Positions 22,134-30,213 are shown, numbered from the stretch's first letter. The stretch is 31,159 bases of DNA from Bacteriovoracaceae bacterium UBA6144 (GCA_002435705.1 DIVA01000042.1:1-31159), one strand, 5' to 3'. Numbers and translations are program-made. Notes: generated by a model from the letters alone, not told the origin.

Positions 22134-22997
22134 ATGAGTGAAACCGAAATTCTTGTTCGGCTCGATCAATTTGATGGTCCATTGGCCCTTTTGCTCCACC
22201 TCATTCAGCGTGAAGAAGTTGCTATCCGCGAACTCGATATCACCACCATCACCACTCAGTATCTCGATTATCTGCAAAAAATGCAGGACCTCAATTTTGA
22301 CGTCGCTGGCGAATACCTTTTTATGGCCTCAAGTCTTCTGTGGCTTAAGAGTCAGTCAGCTGTTGATGAGTCTGAGCAGAGTAAAATTAAAATGGCGACA
22401 GATGGGGCCATTGAAATCACCACTAAGTCAGATTTGATCCGTCGTCTTGAAGAGCTCGAGCGCTTTCAACGTATGGGCCAGAAGCTGTGGGCACTTCCCA
22501 AGCGTGGCAGTGAAATCTTTGTGAAGCCAAAAGTTGATCGCAAGGCGATTGAGAATTCCATTCTCACTCCCATTGATCTCGAAACTCTCACACAAACCAT
22601 GATGGATCTGATCCGTCGTGAGAAACGCAAGTACACGGTCGTTAAGCGTGACCGCGTGTCGATTAAAGAAAAGCTGATCCATCTTAAAGAGCAGCTTAAG
22701 GCGGGAGAGACGGTTGAGTTTGATCGCCTCTTGAGTCCGACGGAAACCAGCGTGATTGATAAGGTCATTACCTTCATCTCGCTCTTGGAGCTGGCGCGCT
22801 TGAAGCAGTTACAGATTTATCAAAATGAAGCCATGGGCACGATCTACGTAGAAGTCAAAGAGGATCTCTCAAACTTCGATGTGAACACAGCTGATGGTTT
22901 TGATCCTGAAGAAGAACAGAAAAAAGCAGATGTAAAAGCCGCTGAGACCGCGATGCCACCAGTGAGTGTCGATGAGTCAACAGTTACTTTACAGTAA
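22134..22997 (+). CDS. scpA: Segregation and condensation protein ScpA (kleisin)
   Basis: The kleisin subunit of the SMC-ScpAB condensin, which bridges the two SMC heads in chromosome segregation. The 287-residue protein begins with the signature VRLDQFDGPLALLLHLI, then the helices REVAI-type region (QREEVAIRELDITTITTQYL) and GEYLFMASSLLWLKSQ. A variable charged middle follows, and the C-terminal winged-helix segment has TVIDKV-type sequence (TSVIDKVITFISLLELARLKQLQIYQ) and GTIYVEV. An acidic tail of about 30 residues (DPEEEQKKADVKAAE) is added at the end. GAGAGG lies upstream of the ATG. It is followed 15 bases later by scpB. No smc gene is in the window. Confidence 0.96.
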   Translation: MSETEILVRLDQFDGPLALLLHLIQREEVAIRELDITTITTQYLDYLQKMQDLNFDVAGEYLFMASSLLWLKSQSAVDESEQSKIKMATDGAIEITTKSDLIRRLEELERFQRMGQKLWALPKRGSEIFVKPKVDRKAIENSILTPIDLETLTQTMMDLIRREKRKYTVVKRDRVSIKEKLIHLKEQLKAGETVEFDRLLSPTETSVIDKVITFISLLELARLKQLQIYQNEAMGTIYVEVKEDLSNFDVNTADGFDPEEEQKKADVKAAETAMPPVSVDESTVTLQ

Positions 22998-23012
22998 GTT
23001 TGGAGGATAGAC

Positions 23013-24404
23013 GTGGAAGAGATTAACTATTCTTGGAGCCTAGACATCGACTCTCAAAAAGAAGAGGCGCTCATGGCAGCCGCTCACTTGAGCGTGGAGT
23101 CTGAAGATCTTCCCATGGATGCAGCTCATTTTTCTTTAGATCTCGATCACTTTGATGAGAAAGAGCAAGAAGATAAATTGTGGCAAGCTCGCACGGGCCT
23201 TAATCCGGACACTCTCTGTGGTGCTATTGAGACTTTGATCTTCATGAGTGATCGCCCCATTTCAATTCAAAAAATCAAAGCTCAAATTGATGAAGAGCTT
23301 CCTCTGCGTGTTGTTCACGAGTCTTTGACTCGTTTGCAAGCCGACTATGAAACCAAACATCACGGCATCCGTTTGGCAGAAGTGGCTGAGGGGTATCAAT
23401 TTCGTACCAAAGCGACGTATTCAAAGTTTGTACAGAACCTATTCAAAGTTCAAAGCCTTGTTCTCACGCCCACGGCCCTTGAAGTCTTGGCCATCGTTGC
23501 TTACAAGCAGCCGGTTTCAAAAACAGATATTGAAAAAATCCGCGGCGTGGATAGCTCCCACATCGTGCGTGCTCTGATGGATAAGCGCCTCGTGAAAATT
23601 GTGGGCCGCTCGGAAGAGATGGGTAGACCAAGTCTTTTTGGAACGACAGAAGAATTCCTTGAAGTCTTTAACCTCGCCAATATCGAACAGCTTCCCCCTG
23701 AAAATGAACTGGCAGAACTGGCGATGAAGCCCGAAGTGGCAGCGATCGCTGATATTAAGTCTGTCGTCTTCGGCGGTGACCGCACGAAGTTTGAGTTTGA
23801 TGAGTTCGAAGAACTCGATCAGCTTTCTGAATCAATAAAAGAGATTGCTGCTGAGACAGATTTCACTATGCTCTTGAAGCAAGAAGAAAAACGTCGCATC
23901 GACGGTGACTCAGGCGTGAAGCGCTCAGCCTTTGATATCCTCGAAGAGTTTGTGCTTCGTGAAGAATCCATTAAGCAAAACCGCGCAGCGGTCGCGAGTG
24001 AACCACTTATGACTGCCCTAGAGCCAAAGTCTGCTGACGTGGCTTTTGAGGGAGTATTGAACGCTCCAGAAGTCGATAGGGAGTGGGAAGAGCATAATCG
24101 CGAGCTTGTGATTGATGAAGAAGAGAATGCCCCGCATTTAAACCTCTCCCTCTCTGAGGATGAAGAAGAGTTCACTTTAGAAGATGAAGCCTTTGAACTT
24201 GAGATGGCCCTCAATCGTGCTTTTGAAAACCTCACAGGCGAGAAGCTCTCGGATGAAGAGCTTTCAGAGAATCTTGATGGATCTATTCAAGGTCTTGATT
24301 TTACTGTTGATTCTGCCGTCAAAGAGGCCATGAGCATGGATTTGGACCTGAGCTTTTTAAAAGAAGCACTGCCAAGTGATGACAATGGGGATCAAGTAGA
24401 GTAG
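23013..24404 (+). CDS. scpB: Segregation and condensation protein ScpB with long acidic extensions
   Basis: ScpB is the winged-helix dimer that binds ScpA in the SMC-ScpAB complex. The core is residues about 63-230 of 463: LNPDTLCGAIETLIFMSDRP, LTRLQADYETKHHGIRLAEVAEGYQF, LTPTALEVLAIVAYKQPVSKTDI, IRGVDSSHIVRALMDKRLV, EMGRPSLFGTTEEFLEVF. It is flanked by an acidic N-terminal segment of about 60 residues and a very acidic C-terminal region of about 230, where normal ScpB is about 180-200 residues in all. Short repeated peptides occur in the flanks (SLDID near 9, SLDLD near 41, LNLSLSED, MDLDLSFL near the end), and AAHLSVE/AAHFSLD repeats at 23-45. It starts at GTG with GGAGG six bases upstream. 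The extension is in frame and uninterrupted, so it is real, not a misread stop. Confidence 0.94.
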   Translation: MEEINYSWSLDIDSQKEEALMAAAHLSVESEDLPMDAAHFSLDLDHFDEKEQEDKLWQARTGLNPDTLCGAIETLIFMSDRPISIQKIKAQIDEELPLRVVHESLTRLQADYETKHHGIRLAEVAEGYQFRTKATYSKFVQNLFKVQSLVLTPTALEVLAIVAYKQPVSKTDIEKIRGVDSSHIVRALMDKRLVKIVGRSEEMGRPSLFGTTEEFLEVFNLANIEQLPPENELAELAMKPEVAAIADIKSVVFGGDRTKFEFDEFEELDQLSESIKEIAAETDFTMLLKQEEKRRIDGDSGVKRSAFDILEEFVLREESIKQNRAAVASEPLMTALEPKSADVAFEGVLNAPEVDREWEEHNRELVIDEEENAPHLNLSLSEDEEEFTLEDEAFELEMALNRAFENLTGEKLSDEELSENLDGSIQGLDFTVDSAVKEAMSMDLDLSFLKEALPSDDNGDQVE

Positions 24405-24457
24405 AACCCGTCTCAACATTCAAAATATTACCGCCGTGAGGTGGAAAGGAGTCTCCC

Positions 24458-25429
24458 ATGTCTGAATCTCAGAATATCGAAGTTCGTTTGCAAAAAGTCG
24501 TCGCCGACTGTGGTGTCTGTTCACGCCGTAAAGCCGAAGTGCTTATCACTGATGGCCGTGTGGGTGTGAATGGATTGATCGTCACCGAACTCGGTACACG
24601 CGTGAACCCTTATAAAGACATTATCACCGTGGACGATAAAGTGATCGATCTCATGGCGATCGAAAAATTCTACATTCTCCTGAATAAGCCTCGTGCTTAC
24701 ATGACCACTGTTTCTGATCCTGAAGGCCGTCCAACGGTGATGGACCTGGTGTGGGGAGTGCCTACGCGTCTCTATCCAGTAGGAAGACTAGATTATCTCT
24801 CAGAAGGTCTGCTTGTGATGACTAATGACGGGGATATGGCCAACAAGATCATGCACCCACGCTTTGAAGTCACGAAAGTTTACGAAGTAAAAGTTTTTGG
24901 TCACGTGACGGAAGCGATCCTCGAGCGCATCAGAAAGGGTGTGATGACTGAAGATGGTCTGATGAAACCGAAAAGTGTGCGCATGATCGAGCAGCTTCCC
25001 AATAAAACATGGCTTGAGTTCCGTCTGGCTGAAGGGAAGAACCGTGAAATCAGAAAGATCTGTGAAGCCATGGACCTTACTGTCGATAAACTTCGCCGTG
25101 TGGCCATTGAAGCCCTGACGATTCAAGGATTGCCAGTAGGGCAGTTTACCTTTATCTCTAAAAAAGAACTCTTGAAGGCCCTTGGGATGAATGAAGACGG
25201 AACTCGCGCCAGAGTCACCACTCCATTCGTATCAGCCAAGAAAACTGTTAACACACGTAAAGCGACGAAGATGGTGGGCAAAACAGCTCGTCCGGCTGAC
25301 GACAAGCGCTACCAGAACTTTAGAAAAGAGAATTACTACGAAACCGTTAAGAGTATTAAAGAAGTGGCCCTTCTGAACGCTGCACCGGTTTCTGTGAAAC
25401 CCACATCTTCAGTTGTGGCACCTGAGTAA
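24458..25429 (+). CDS. rluB: Pseudouridine synthase of the RsuA/RluB family
   Basis: A 323-residue enzyme that isomerises uridine in ribosomal RNA; RluB acts on 23S rRNA at position 2605 in E. coli. It has an N-terminal S4 RNA-binding domain (VRLQKVVADCGVCSRRKAEVLI, DGRVGVNG, residues about 8-45). The catalytic domain has FYILLNKPRAYMTT, the active-site aspartate in PVGRLDYLSEGLLVMTND, TKVYEVKVFGHV, and LEFRLAEGKNREIRKICEAM. A lysine-rich C-terminal tail of about 80 residues (GTRARVTTPFVSAKKTVN and on) is extra. AAAGGAG lies upstream of the ATG. Location next to scpAB is a common gene order. Exact rRNA position cannot be read from the sequence. Confidence 0.93.
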   Translation: MSESQNIEVRLQKVVADCGVCSRRKAEVLITDGRVGVNGLIVTELGTRVNPYKDIITVDDKVIDLMAIEKFYILLNKPRAYMTTVSDPEGRPTVMDLVWGVPTRLYPVGRLDYLSEGLLVMTNDGDMANKIMHPRFEVTKVYEVKVFGHVTEAILERIRKGVMTEDGLMKPKSVRMIEQLPNKTWLEFRLAEGKNREIRKICEAMDLTVDKLRRVAIEALTIQGLPVGQFTFISKKELLKALGMNEDGTRARVTTPFVSAKKTVNTRKATKMVGKTARPADDKRYQNFRKENYYETVKSIKEVALLNAAPVSVKPTSSVVAPE

Positions 25430-25432
25430 AGT

Positions 25433-26539
25433 ATGACTGAGGCGAAAATTCTTCGTGGTAAAATTTTAGTTTATCGCTTCTTTGAGGTCGGCAGTGAGAT
25501 CGACCTCAATAAAGTGACTCTGCTCATGCAGCAGAAACAAAACACGACGCGCTTTCGCCTCGATCGACCTAATAAAACCAGTCTTGTTATTGCTGATGCC
25601 CCACTGATCATTCACCTCGGCATAACAGAAATGAATCTTCAGGGAGTGAAGACTCCGGTGGAGTTAGACATCAGCCTATGGCACTTCGGTGGAATGTCTC
25701 TCTGTTTTCATATTCCGATCACCAGTGGCACGAAATGGAGCGAACTGGTGCAAACGGCCAGCTGGCTTGATCGCGACGAGGAAATTGAAATCCTAGCGCG
25801 CTCAAAGGCCCGTGAGCTGCAAAATGAAATCAAAGAAACTATTCCTGTGCTTAATGACTGGTCCAGTTTTGAAGACTACGTGGTGTACTTCATTCAAGAG
25901 GTAGATGGTCTGAAAAATTCAGCCATGGATCTTTTTGAGTGTGCGGATATTCCTGCGCTCCTTCTAGCAGAACCCAAAGAAATGCTGTCTGAGCAAGTTA
26001 AAAAATCTATTCGTGATTATGCCACTCAATACTCTAAAGACGATCTATCTGTGATCGACTGGAACTCTGCGCTTGTGGTTGAACCTTCGGGATCGATGGA
26101 TCTACCGATGGTCTTAGAATTTGCGAACTCACAACTCTTAGAGATGCGCTACTACGATGATCTTTTGGATGAGAAGCTGGATCAGCTCTACCGTTCTGTT
26201 GCAGGGAGAAAGCCAGGAGTTCTTACAGACATCTATTCTCATCATGCTCAAGAAGCGGGTCAGATTTATCTTGAGATCGCAGAAGTTGTTGAGAACGTGC
26301 AGAACTCACTTAAGGTTGTAGGGGATTTTTATCTTGCCACTGTGTTCAGGACTGCGACGACACGTTTTCGTTTTAATGACTGGCAGAAATCGATCGATGA
26401 AAAGTTAAGTAATCTCGCGGAAGTTTCTAATCTACTTCATTCAAGAGTTGCAGAGCGAAGATCACATTTGCTGGAGATCATCATCATCGTCTTGATTGCG
26501 ATTGAAGTGATTCCCTTTGTGGCGGGACTTTTTCGATAA
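25433..26539 (+). CDS. RMD1/DUF155-family protein with C-terminal membrane anchor
   Basis: A 368-residue protein whose pattern fits the RMD1/Sif2-type (DUF155) family. The N-terminal half is a mixed domain (KILVYRFFEVGSEIDLNKV, SLWHFGGMSLCFHIP). The C-terminal third has the family's long helix VGDFYLATVFRTATTRFRFNDWQKSIDEKLSNLAE... and ends in one membrane segment (LLEIIIIVLIAIEVIPF) with a very short tail. Eukaryotic members are mitochondrial inner-membrane proteins needed for organelle translation or stability; bacterial members have no settled role. It starts three bases after the rluB stop, so it is the last gene of the protease-trpS-scpAB-rluB run. Its TAA abuts the stop of the convergent gene at 26540, leaving no room for a terminator between them. 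Confidence 0.82.
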   Translation: MTEAKILRGKILVYRFFEVGSEIDLNKVTLLMQQKQNTTRFRLDRPNKTSLVIADAPLIIHLGITEMNLQGVKTPVELDISLWHFGGMSLCFHIPITSGTKWSELVQTASWLDRDEEIEILARSKARELQNEIKETIPVLNDWSSFEDYVVYFIQEVDGLKNSAMDLFECADIPALLLAEPKEMLSEQVKKSIRDYATQYSKDDLSVIDWNSALVVEPSGSMDLPMVLEFANSQLLEMRYYDDLLDEKLDQLYRSVAGRKPGVLTDIYSHHAQEAGQIYLEIAEVVENVQNSLKVVGDFYLATVFRTATTRFRFNDWQKSIDEKLSNLAEVSNLLHSRVAERRSHLLEIIIIVLIAIEVIPFVAGLFR

Positions 26540-26848
26540 TTAGTTGTCGTGATTAAAGAGACCTGAATCCATCGCTTCATTTAAATTATCTACCGAGTAT
26601 TCAACCGCCTGATCACCGTAGGCGATCTTGCCTTTATTCATTTCTGCAAAGTTGGCGTGCTTCACAACCTGCGCTGCTTGCTTGAGGAGTTGTGAGGAGG
26701 CTTCGAAGTATTCTTCTTCTGTGTCCGCGGCCAGTACGTGAATAAGGAGAGTGTGGGCGTGCTTGAGTAAGCGCACTTGCATGGGTGAGAGATCATGGGT
26801 TTCAACTTTCAGAATAAGTTCTTGAGAAGATGATGTGAGCTTGTTCAT
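26540..26848 (-). CDS. Small helical protein of unknown function
   Basis: A 102-residue soluble protein, mainly helical (SQELILKVETHDLSP, VRLLKHAHTLLIHVLAAD, EYFEASSQLLKQAAQVVKHAN, AVEYSVDNLNEAMDSG). There is no signal peptide, cysteine pair or known motif. The ATG at 26848 has AAGGAAA five bases upstream; a longer frame to 26875 has none. The histidine-containing helices and acidic C-terminus suggest a small dimeric helical bundle. It is convergent with the RMD1-like gene with directly abutting stops. No function is proposed. Confidence 0.7.
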   Translation of the reverse strand: MNKLTSSSQELILKVETHDLSPMQVRLLKHAHTLLIHVLAADTEEEYFEASSQLLKQAAQVVKHANFAEMNKGKIAYGDQAVEYSVDNLNEAMDSGLFNHDN

Positions 26849-26978
26849 GCAGGTTTCCTTTTTAGGTTCACTCAAGAAAACTTATCGGAGGATTGTTAGG
26901 GCTTTTTAATACTTTTCACTTGAGCATGTTAGTTTTTCCAAATACTTGAGTGATTTTAGAGTCTCCCTCAAACTCTGC

Positions 26979-27007
26979 TAGACAGGACCCAGGTATTTGT
27001 GTTAGAT
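26979..27007 (+). promoter_or_regulatory. Possible promoter of the initiator tRNA gene
   Basis: TAGACA at 26979-26984 (5 of 6 matches to -35) and TTAGAT at 27002-27007 (3 of 6 matches to -10) are 17 bases apart. The predicted start is about nine bases before the tRNA, leaving a short 5' leader for RNase P. Weak -10. Confidence 0.35.
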
Positions 27008-27022
27008 TTCAAGCACTTCTGA

Positions 27023-27099
<77 letters not shown>

Positions 27100-27110
27100 C
27101 ATATTTTTCC

Positions 27111-27142
27111 AAGGGTTACGTTCACACGTAACCCTTTTTTTT
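27111..27142 (+). terminator. Strong rho-independent terminator of the tRNA gene
   Basis: AAGGGTTACGT, TCAC loop, ACGTAACCCTT (27111-27136) forms a perfect 11-pair stem, followed by a run of T to 27142. This is the best terminator in the window and separates the tRNA from the toxin-antitoxin pair. Confidence 0.95.
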
Positions 27143-27165
27143 GTCTTTTTATGCAAGAATATATT

Positions 27166-27540
27166 ATGGCTAACCTTTCACTAAATCCCCTCAAGAAAGC
27201 TCTCGCAAGTTTAGAGAAAGCAATATCTCAACCTGAAAATGAATTCACACGTGACTCAGTTATTCAGCGCTTTGAGTTCACTTTTGAACTTTCATGGAAA
27301 GCTCTTAAGCGTTTTTTAGAAGCGGATCGTCCCATGGCCGATGATAGTGTTCGTGGGATACTGCGTGAGGCTCACCAGAGAAAATTGATTTCTCATTTAG
27401 AACAATGGTTTGCTTTTCATAAAGCTAGAAACCTTAGTTCTCATACTTATAATGAAGAGACAGCGGTGGAAGTTTATACTGAAGCTTTAAAAATGCCTGA
27501 TCTTTGCCATGAGTTAATTAAAAACTTAGAGAGCAAGTGA
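27166..27540 (+). CDS. hepT: HEPN-domain toxin (HepT/HI0074-like)
   Basis: A 124-residue four-helix HEPN protein. The diagnostic RNxxxH motif is present as RNLSSHTY near residue 88, after helices with FEFTFELSWKALKRFLEA and ILREAHQRKLISHLEQW. HEPN members of MNT pairs are RNases held inactive by the partner, which AMPylates a tyrosine near the motif; the Tyr in HTY is at that place. The start at 27166 (MANLSLNPL) matches the usual family N-terminus; an ATG at 27151 is also in frame, and neither has a ribosome binding site. The stop overlaps the MNT start by one base (TGATG). The pair lies just beyond the tRNA terminator. Confidence 0.9.
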   Translation: MANLSLNPLKKALASLEKAISQPENEFTRDSVIQRFEFTFELSWKALKRFLEADRPMADDSVRGILREAHQRKLISHLEQWFAFHKARNLSSHTYNEETAVEVYTEALKMPDLCHELIKNLESK

Positions 27541-27833
27541 TGAGCCAAGGTTGGACGGCGATCGATGCAAATCTTATTAAGAGTATTATCACCAAGCATT
27601 TCCCACACGCCAGAGTTTTAGTTTTTGGATCTCGATTGAAAGGAAATTTCAAAGAGACTTCTGATCTAGATCTCTGTCTTAAAGCTGACAAACCACTCGA
27701 TTTAGCTGCTTGGACTTTATTAGAAGAAGAGCTCTCACAAACGGACATACCTTTTAAGGTCGACCTGTGTGATTGGTTTCGGATCGCAGAGGAGTTTCGT
27801 GAGCATGTTCAGCAAAGTTCGATTGAACTTTAG
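27540..27833 (+). CDS. mntA: MNT-domain minimal nucleotidyltransferase antitoxin (MntA/HI0073-like)
   Basis: A 97-residue minimal nucleotidyltransferase. The family active site GSx10DxD is complete: GSRLKGNFKETSDLDLCL (about residues 30-47), with the third acidic residue in FKVDLCDWF near 80. In known pairs it transfers AMP to the HEPN toxin and silences it. The ATG at 27540 is preferred over an in-frame GTG at 27537. Both genes look intact. Confidence 0.9.
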   Translation: MSQGWTAIDANLIKSIITKHFPHARVLVFGSRLKGNFKETSDLDLCLKADKPLDLAAWTLLEEELSQTDIPFKVDLCDWFRIAEEFREHVQQSSIEL

Positions 27834-27938
27834 AGAATTAAAACGGAACTCTCGTTTAAGAAGATAGAGCTTTGGGAATCGAGTTCATTTTTATCAACAG
27901 GCTTTGTATTATCAGGAAACAATATTTATTCAATATTA
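27834..27938. other. Non-coding stretch after the MNT gene
   Basis: About 100 bases with no coding frame. AAACG and CGTTT (about 27840-27856) could form a weak five-pair hairpin and there is an AT-rich end. With the remnant that follows, the gap between intact genes is about 360 bases. I see no promoter or att-like repeat that I can support. Confidence 0.4.
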
Positions 27939-28226
27939 CTAATTATAAACTCTGCACAGTGGATCGTTTGTAATTTTGCAAACAGTAAGGCTCGTTCCGT
28001 TATTGATATATGATCCACCAGCGCCGGACTGAAATACAGTCCCACCAAAAGCCGTTGACTGACAACCTGTGCCTGCTTGGCAGCCTTGAGTTGCGACGCA
28101 GTTACTTGCGGTATAGCTTCCAGAACCTTCTGATCCGGCTAGATTTGCACTGGAACATACAACTTCATTATTTCTTTGCCTTTTGAGAGCTAGCGAATCA
28201 CATAATTCATGATCAGCTTCATGATC
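27939..28226 (-). pseudogene. 3' remnant of a cysteine-rich exported-type protein gene
   Basis: A minus-strand frame is open from 28226 to a TAG at 27939-27941 but has no ATG, GTG or TTG. It overlaps the 3' end of the tetR gene in another frame. From about 28180 downward it encodes a low-complexity Gly/Ser/Thr sequence with regularly placed cysteines (VVCSSANLAGSEGSGS, SNCVATQGCQAGTGCQ, TAFGGTVFQSGAGGS, LTVCKITNDPLCRVYN). This looks like the end of a secreted protein. The missing 5' part suggests truncation, perhaps when the tetR-hydrolase unit was inserted. An alternative is chance coding in a structured non-coding region. Confidence 0.45.
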
Positions 28227-28804
28227 TCACTTTGAATCTTTTCTTTCTCTGTTTCCCGTAGGGCGCCATCCATAAATCCCACTGTGACACTTAAGAATGT
28301 GTGAACAATAACTTGAGAGGCGAGAAAGCGGTCGTCTTCGGTTGGGAACTTGTCCTTAGGAATAAAGGGGACGAGACTTTGAGCAAATAAACGCCGGCGA
28401 CGATGAAGCTTGTCACTCCCAATAATGCTTCCAAGATTAACAAGAATATTTTTACGAAGAACTTTATTTCGACTCATGAGCTGATTCATGTGAACAAGAA
28501 TTTGTTTTAAGGCCTCTTCTGATTTTAAGTTTGCAGATTTTTCGAGACTTAGAGCAAAAAAGTCTTCATCACCTTTCATCAGCCTATTGGTGACCTCAAG
28601 AATAGCAGCGTCTTTGTTGAAGAAGTATTGATAGAAAGAGTTGATATTAACCCCTGCCTTTTCTGCAATCTCATTGGTCGTGAAATGATTAAGCCCTCGC
28701 GCCTCAATTAAATAAGTAGTCGCCTTGACGATCGCTTCAAAGGTTTGTTGAGAGCGTTCCTGAGTAGGCGAAATAATTGGATTTTTTTTGGTTGCTTTGG
28801 GCAT
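28190..28804 (-). CDS. TetR-family transcriptional regulator
   Basis: A 204-residue regulator. The N-terminal helix-turn-helix is clear (EAIVKATTYLIEARGLNHFTTNEIAEKAGVNINSFYQYFFNKDAAI, about residues 23-70, with the turn at EKAGV). The remainder is a helical ligand and dimer domain (MNQLMSRNKVLRKNIL to VTVGFMDGALRETEKEK). It is divergent from the alpha/beta hydrolase gene with a perfect palindrome between them, so it probably represses itself and the hydrolase until a hydrophobic ligand is bound. No strong ribosome binding site precedes the ATG. Confidence 0.92.
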   Translation of the reverse strand: MPKATKKNPIISPTQERSQQTFEAIVKATTYLIEARGLNHFTTNEIAEKAGVNINSFYQYFFNKDAAILEVTNRLMKGDEDFFALSLEKSANLKSEEALKQILVHMNQLMSRNKVLRKNILVNLGSIIGSDKLHRRRRLFAQSLVPFIPKDKFPTEDDRFLASQVIVHTFLSVTVGFMDGALRETEKEKIQSEIMKLIMNYVIR

Positions 28805-28829
28805 CGGAACGCTCGCTTGAATGTAAGTT

Positions 28830-28857
28830 TATTATATAAGCAATTACTTATATAATA
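28830..28857. promoter_or_regulatory. TetR operator and back-to-back -10 elements
   Basis: TATTATATAAG, six bases, CTTATATAATA is a perfect inverted repeat with 11-base arms (28830-28840 and 28847-28857). Each arm holds a TATAAT -10: plus strand 28851-28856 for the hydrolase, minus strand 28836-28831 for tetR. Binding of the regulator would block both promoters. Confidence 0.85.
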
Positions 28858-28872
28858 GCACAGAGGTGTAAA

Positions 28873-29751
28873 ATGAAAAACATTTCAAGCGAAGGTTTTA
28901 GCGTAGTCACTGAAGACGGTGTAACACTCAAAGGTGAGCTGCTTTATCCACAAGGCAATCCCCGAGGAGTGGTGCAGATTAATGCGGCCACTGGAGCGAC
29001 GAGAAGATATTATGTCCCATTTGCTCAGTATCTCACAGAGCATGGGTTTATCGTTTGTTTGTGGGATTATCGAGGAATGGGAGAGTCAGCTTCAAAGGCG
29101 CTTAGTGAGTTAGATTATTCTTTTAGTGAAATTGGACTTAAAGATATGCCAGCGATTTTAGATTTTTTGAAATCTAAATTTTCGACTATTCCTATCCTTG
29201 GTATCGGACATAGTGTTGGCGGTCAGCAATTGGGATTGATTAAAAATAATCAAATTCTTAAAGGATTTGTTGCTGTTGCCACTTCTGCTGGTTTTCCAGC
29301 ATTCATGCCTCTTGGTTACCGCTTGAAGACTCTTTATTTCTTTTATGTATTCTCTCCTATAAGTATTAAGCTCAAAGGATATGTAGCTGCGAAGAAATTT
29401 GGAATCATGGAGGATCTCCCTAAAAATGTATTACTAGAATGGAGAGATTGGTGCTCAAAGCCCGATTACCTCTTTGCCAAAGAATTCTATGGAAAAACAA
29501 TCCCCAAGGGAAATTACAAGAATTTAAGTTTCCCCATTCAGGTGCTTGCAGCGACTGATGATCCGATTGCCAATCCGACTTCGGTCAAAAGGTTTTGGTC
29601 TCATATCGCCAGTGATCGAGGGGTGAGCATCCGTACCTACACGCCAGCTGAGCTCGGAGTTGCAAAGATTGACCATTTTGGATTCTTTCGAAAGTCATTC
29701 AAGCAATCTATTTGGAAAGACATTATCTCCTCCCTTGAGAACTTTCTTTAA
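28873..29751 (+). CDS. Alpha/beta-hydrolase (serine hydrolase) under TetR control
   Basis: A 292-residue alpha/beta-hydrolase of the S33/YheT-like type. The oxyanion-strand region VVQINAATGATRRYYVPFAQYL, the WDYRGMGES turn, the nucleophile Ser in GIGHSVGGQQ (near 116), the acid in AATDDPIANP (near 235) and the histidine in KIDHFGFF (near 273) give a full catalytic triad. There is no signal peptide, so it is cytoplasmic. A hydrophobic cap (RLKTLYFFYVFSPISIKL) may bind lipid-like substrates. AGGTG lies four bases before the ATG. The substrate is unknown; esters, lactones or lipids that also bind the regulator are likely. Confidence 0.9.
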   Translation: MKNISSEGFSVVTEDGVTLKGELLYPQGNPRGVVQINAATGATRRYYVPFAQYLTEHGFIVCLWDYRGMGESASKALSELDYSFSEIGLKDMPAILDFLKSKFSTIPILGIGHSVGGQQLGLIKNNQILKGFVAVATSAGFPAFMPLGYRLKTLYFFYVFSPISIKLKGYVAAKKFGIMEDLPKNVLLEWRDWCSKPDYLFAKEFYGKTIPKGNYKNLSFPIQVLAATDDPIANPTSVKRFWSHIASDRGVSIRTYTPAELGVAKIDHFGFFRKSFKQSIWKDIISSLENFL

Positions 29752-29822
29752 CACGTTGAGTTATTAAGATGTTTCGCGTGTCTGCTATTGTCATCATTTT
29801 AAAAAACTTAGATGATTTCTAG

Positions 29823-30170
29823 GTGAAAATCCTTTTGAGTGTGGTTTTTATTCTCTCTCTTATTTCTACTGCCCTTGCGGGTGTTCGGATTGAAGCGCAC
29901 AACGATCACTCTCACGAAGTTACAAGCTCTCATCAGCATCATGGTCACTCACACACGCACACTCATAAAACTCCAACGAAGAAAACTGACTCCAAACATG
30001 ACTGCTCTCATGTGCACATCCATCTTAATGCCATCTGCTTTGGTCTCCTCATCAGCTCAAATGATTTTTTGATTGCTCCTAGCTCATCAGAGAAATTATT
30101 AAGCTATGGTGAACAACAGATGATCTCGCAAGAATTTGTAAAATCACTCTACCGACCTCCCATAGTTTAG
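29823..30170 (+). CDS. Small histidine-rich exported protein, likely metal-binding
   Basis: A 115-residue protein with a signal peptide (MKILLSVVFILSLISTALA) and a mature N-terminus holding 14 histidines in about 45 residues (AHNDHSHEVTSSHQHHGHSH, then KHDCSHVHIHLN), including two cysteines in the region. Such segments bind Zn, Cu, Co or Ni. It starts at a GTG (29823), immediately after the stop of a possible 17-codon upstream frame, and has no ribosome binding site of its own. The heavy-metal RND pump gene follows 43 bases later, so a periplasmic metal-buffering or sensing role with that pump is a reasonable inference. Confidence 0.78.
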   Translation: MKILLSVVFILSLISTALAGVRIEAHNDHSHEVTSSHQHHGHSHTHTHKTPTKKTDSKHDCSHVHIHLNAICFGLLISSNDFLIAPSSSEKLLSYGEQQMISQEFVKSLYRPPIV

Positions 30171-30213
30171 CTTTAGTTCCGCTTCATCAAGATTTCAATT
30201 CATAGGATTACGT

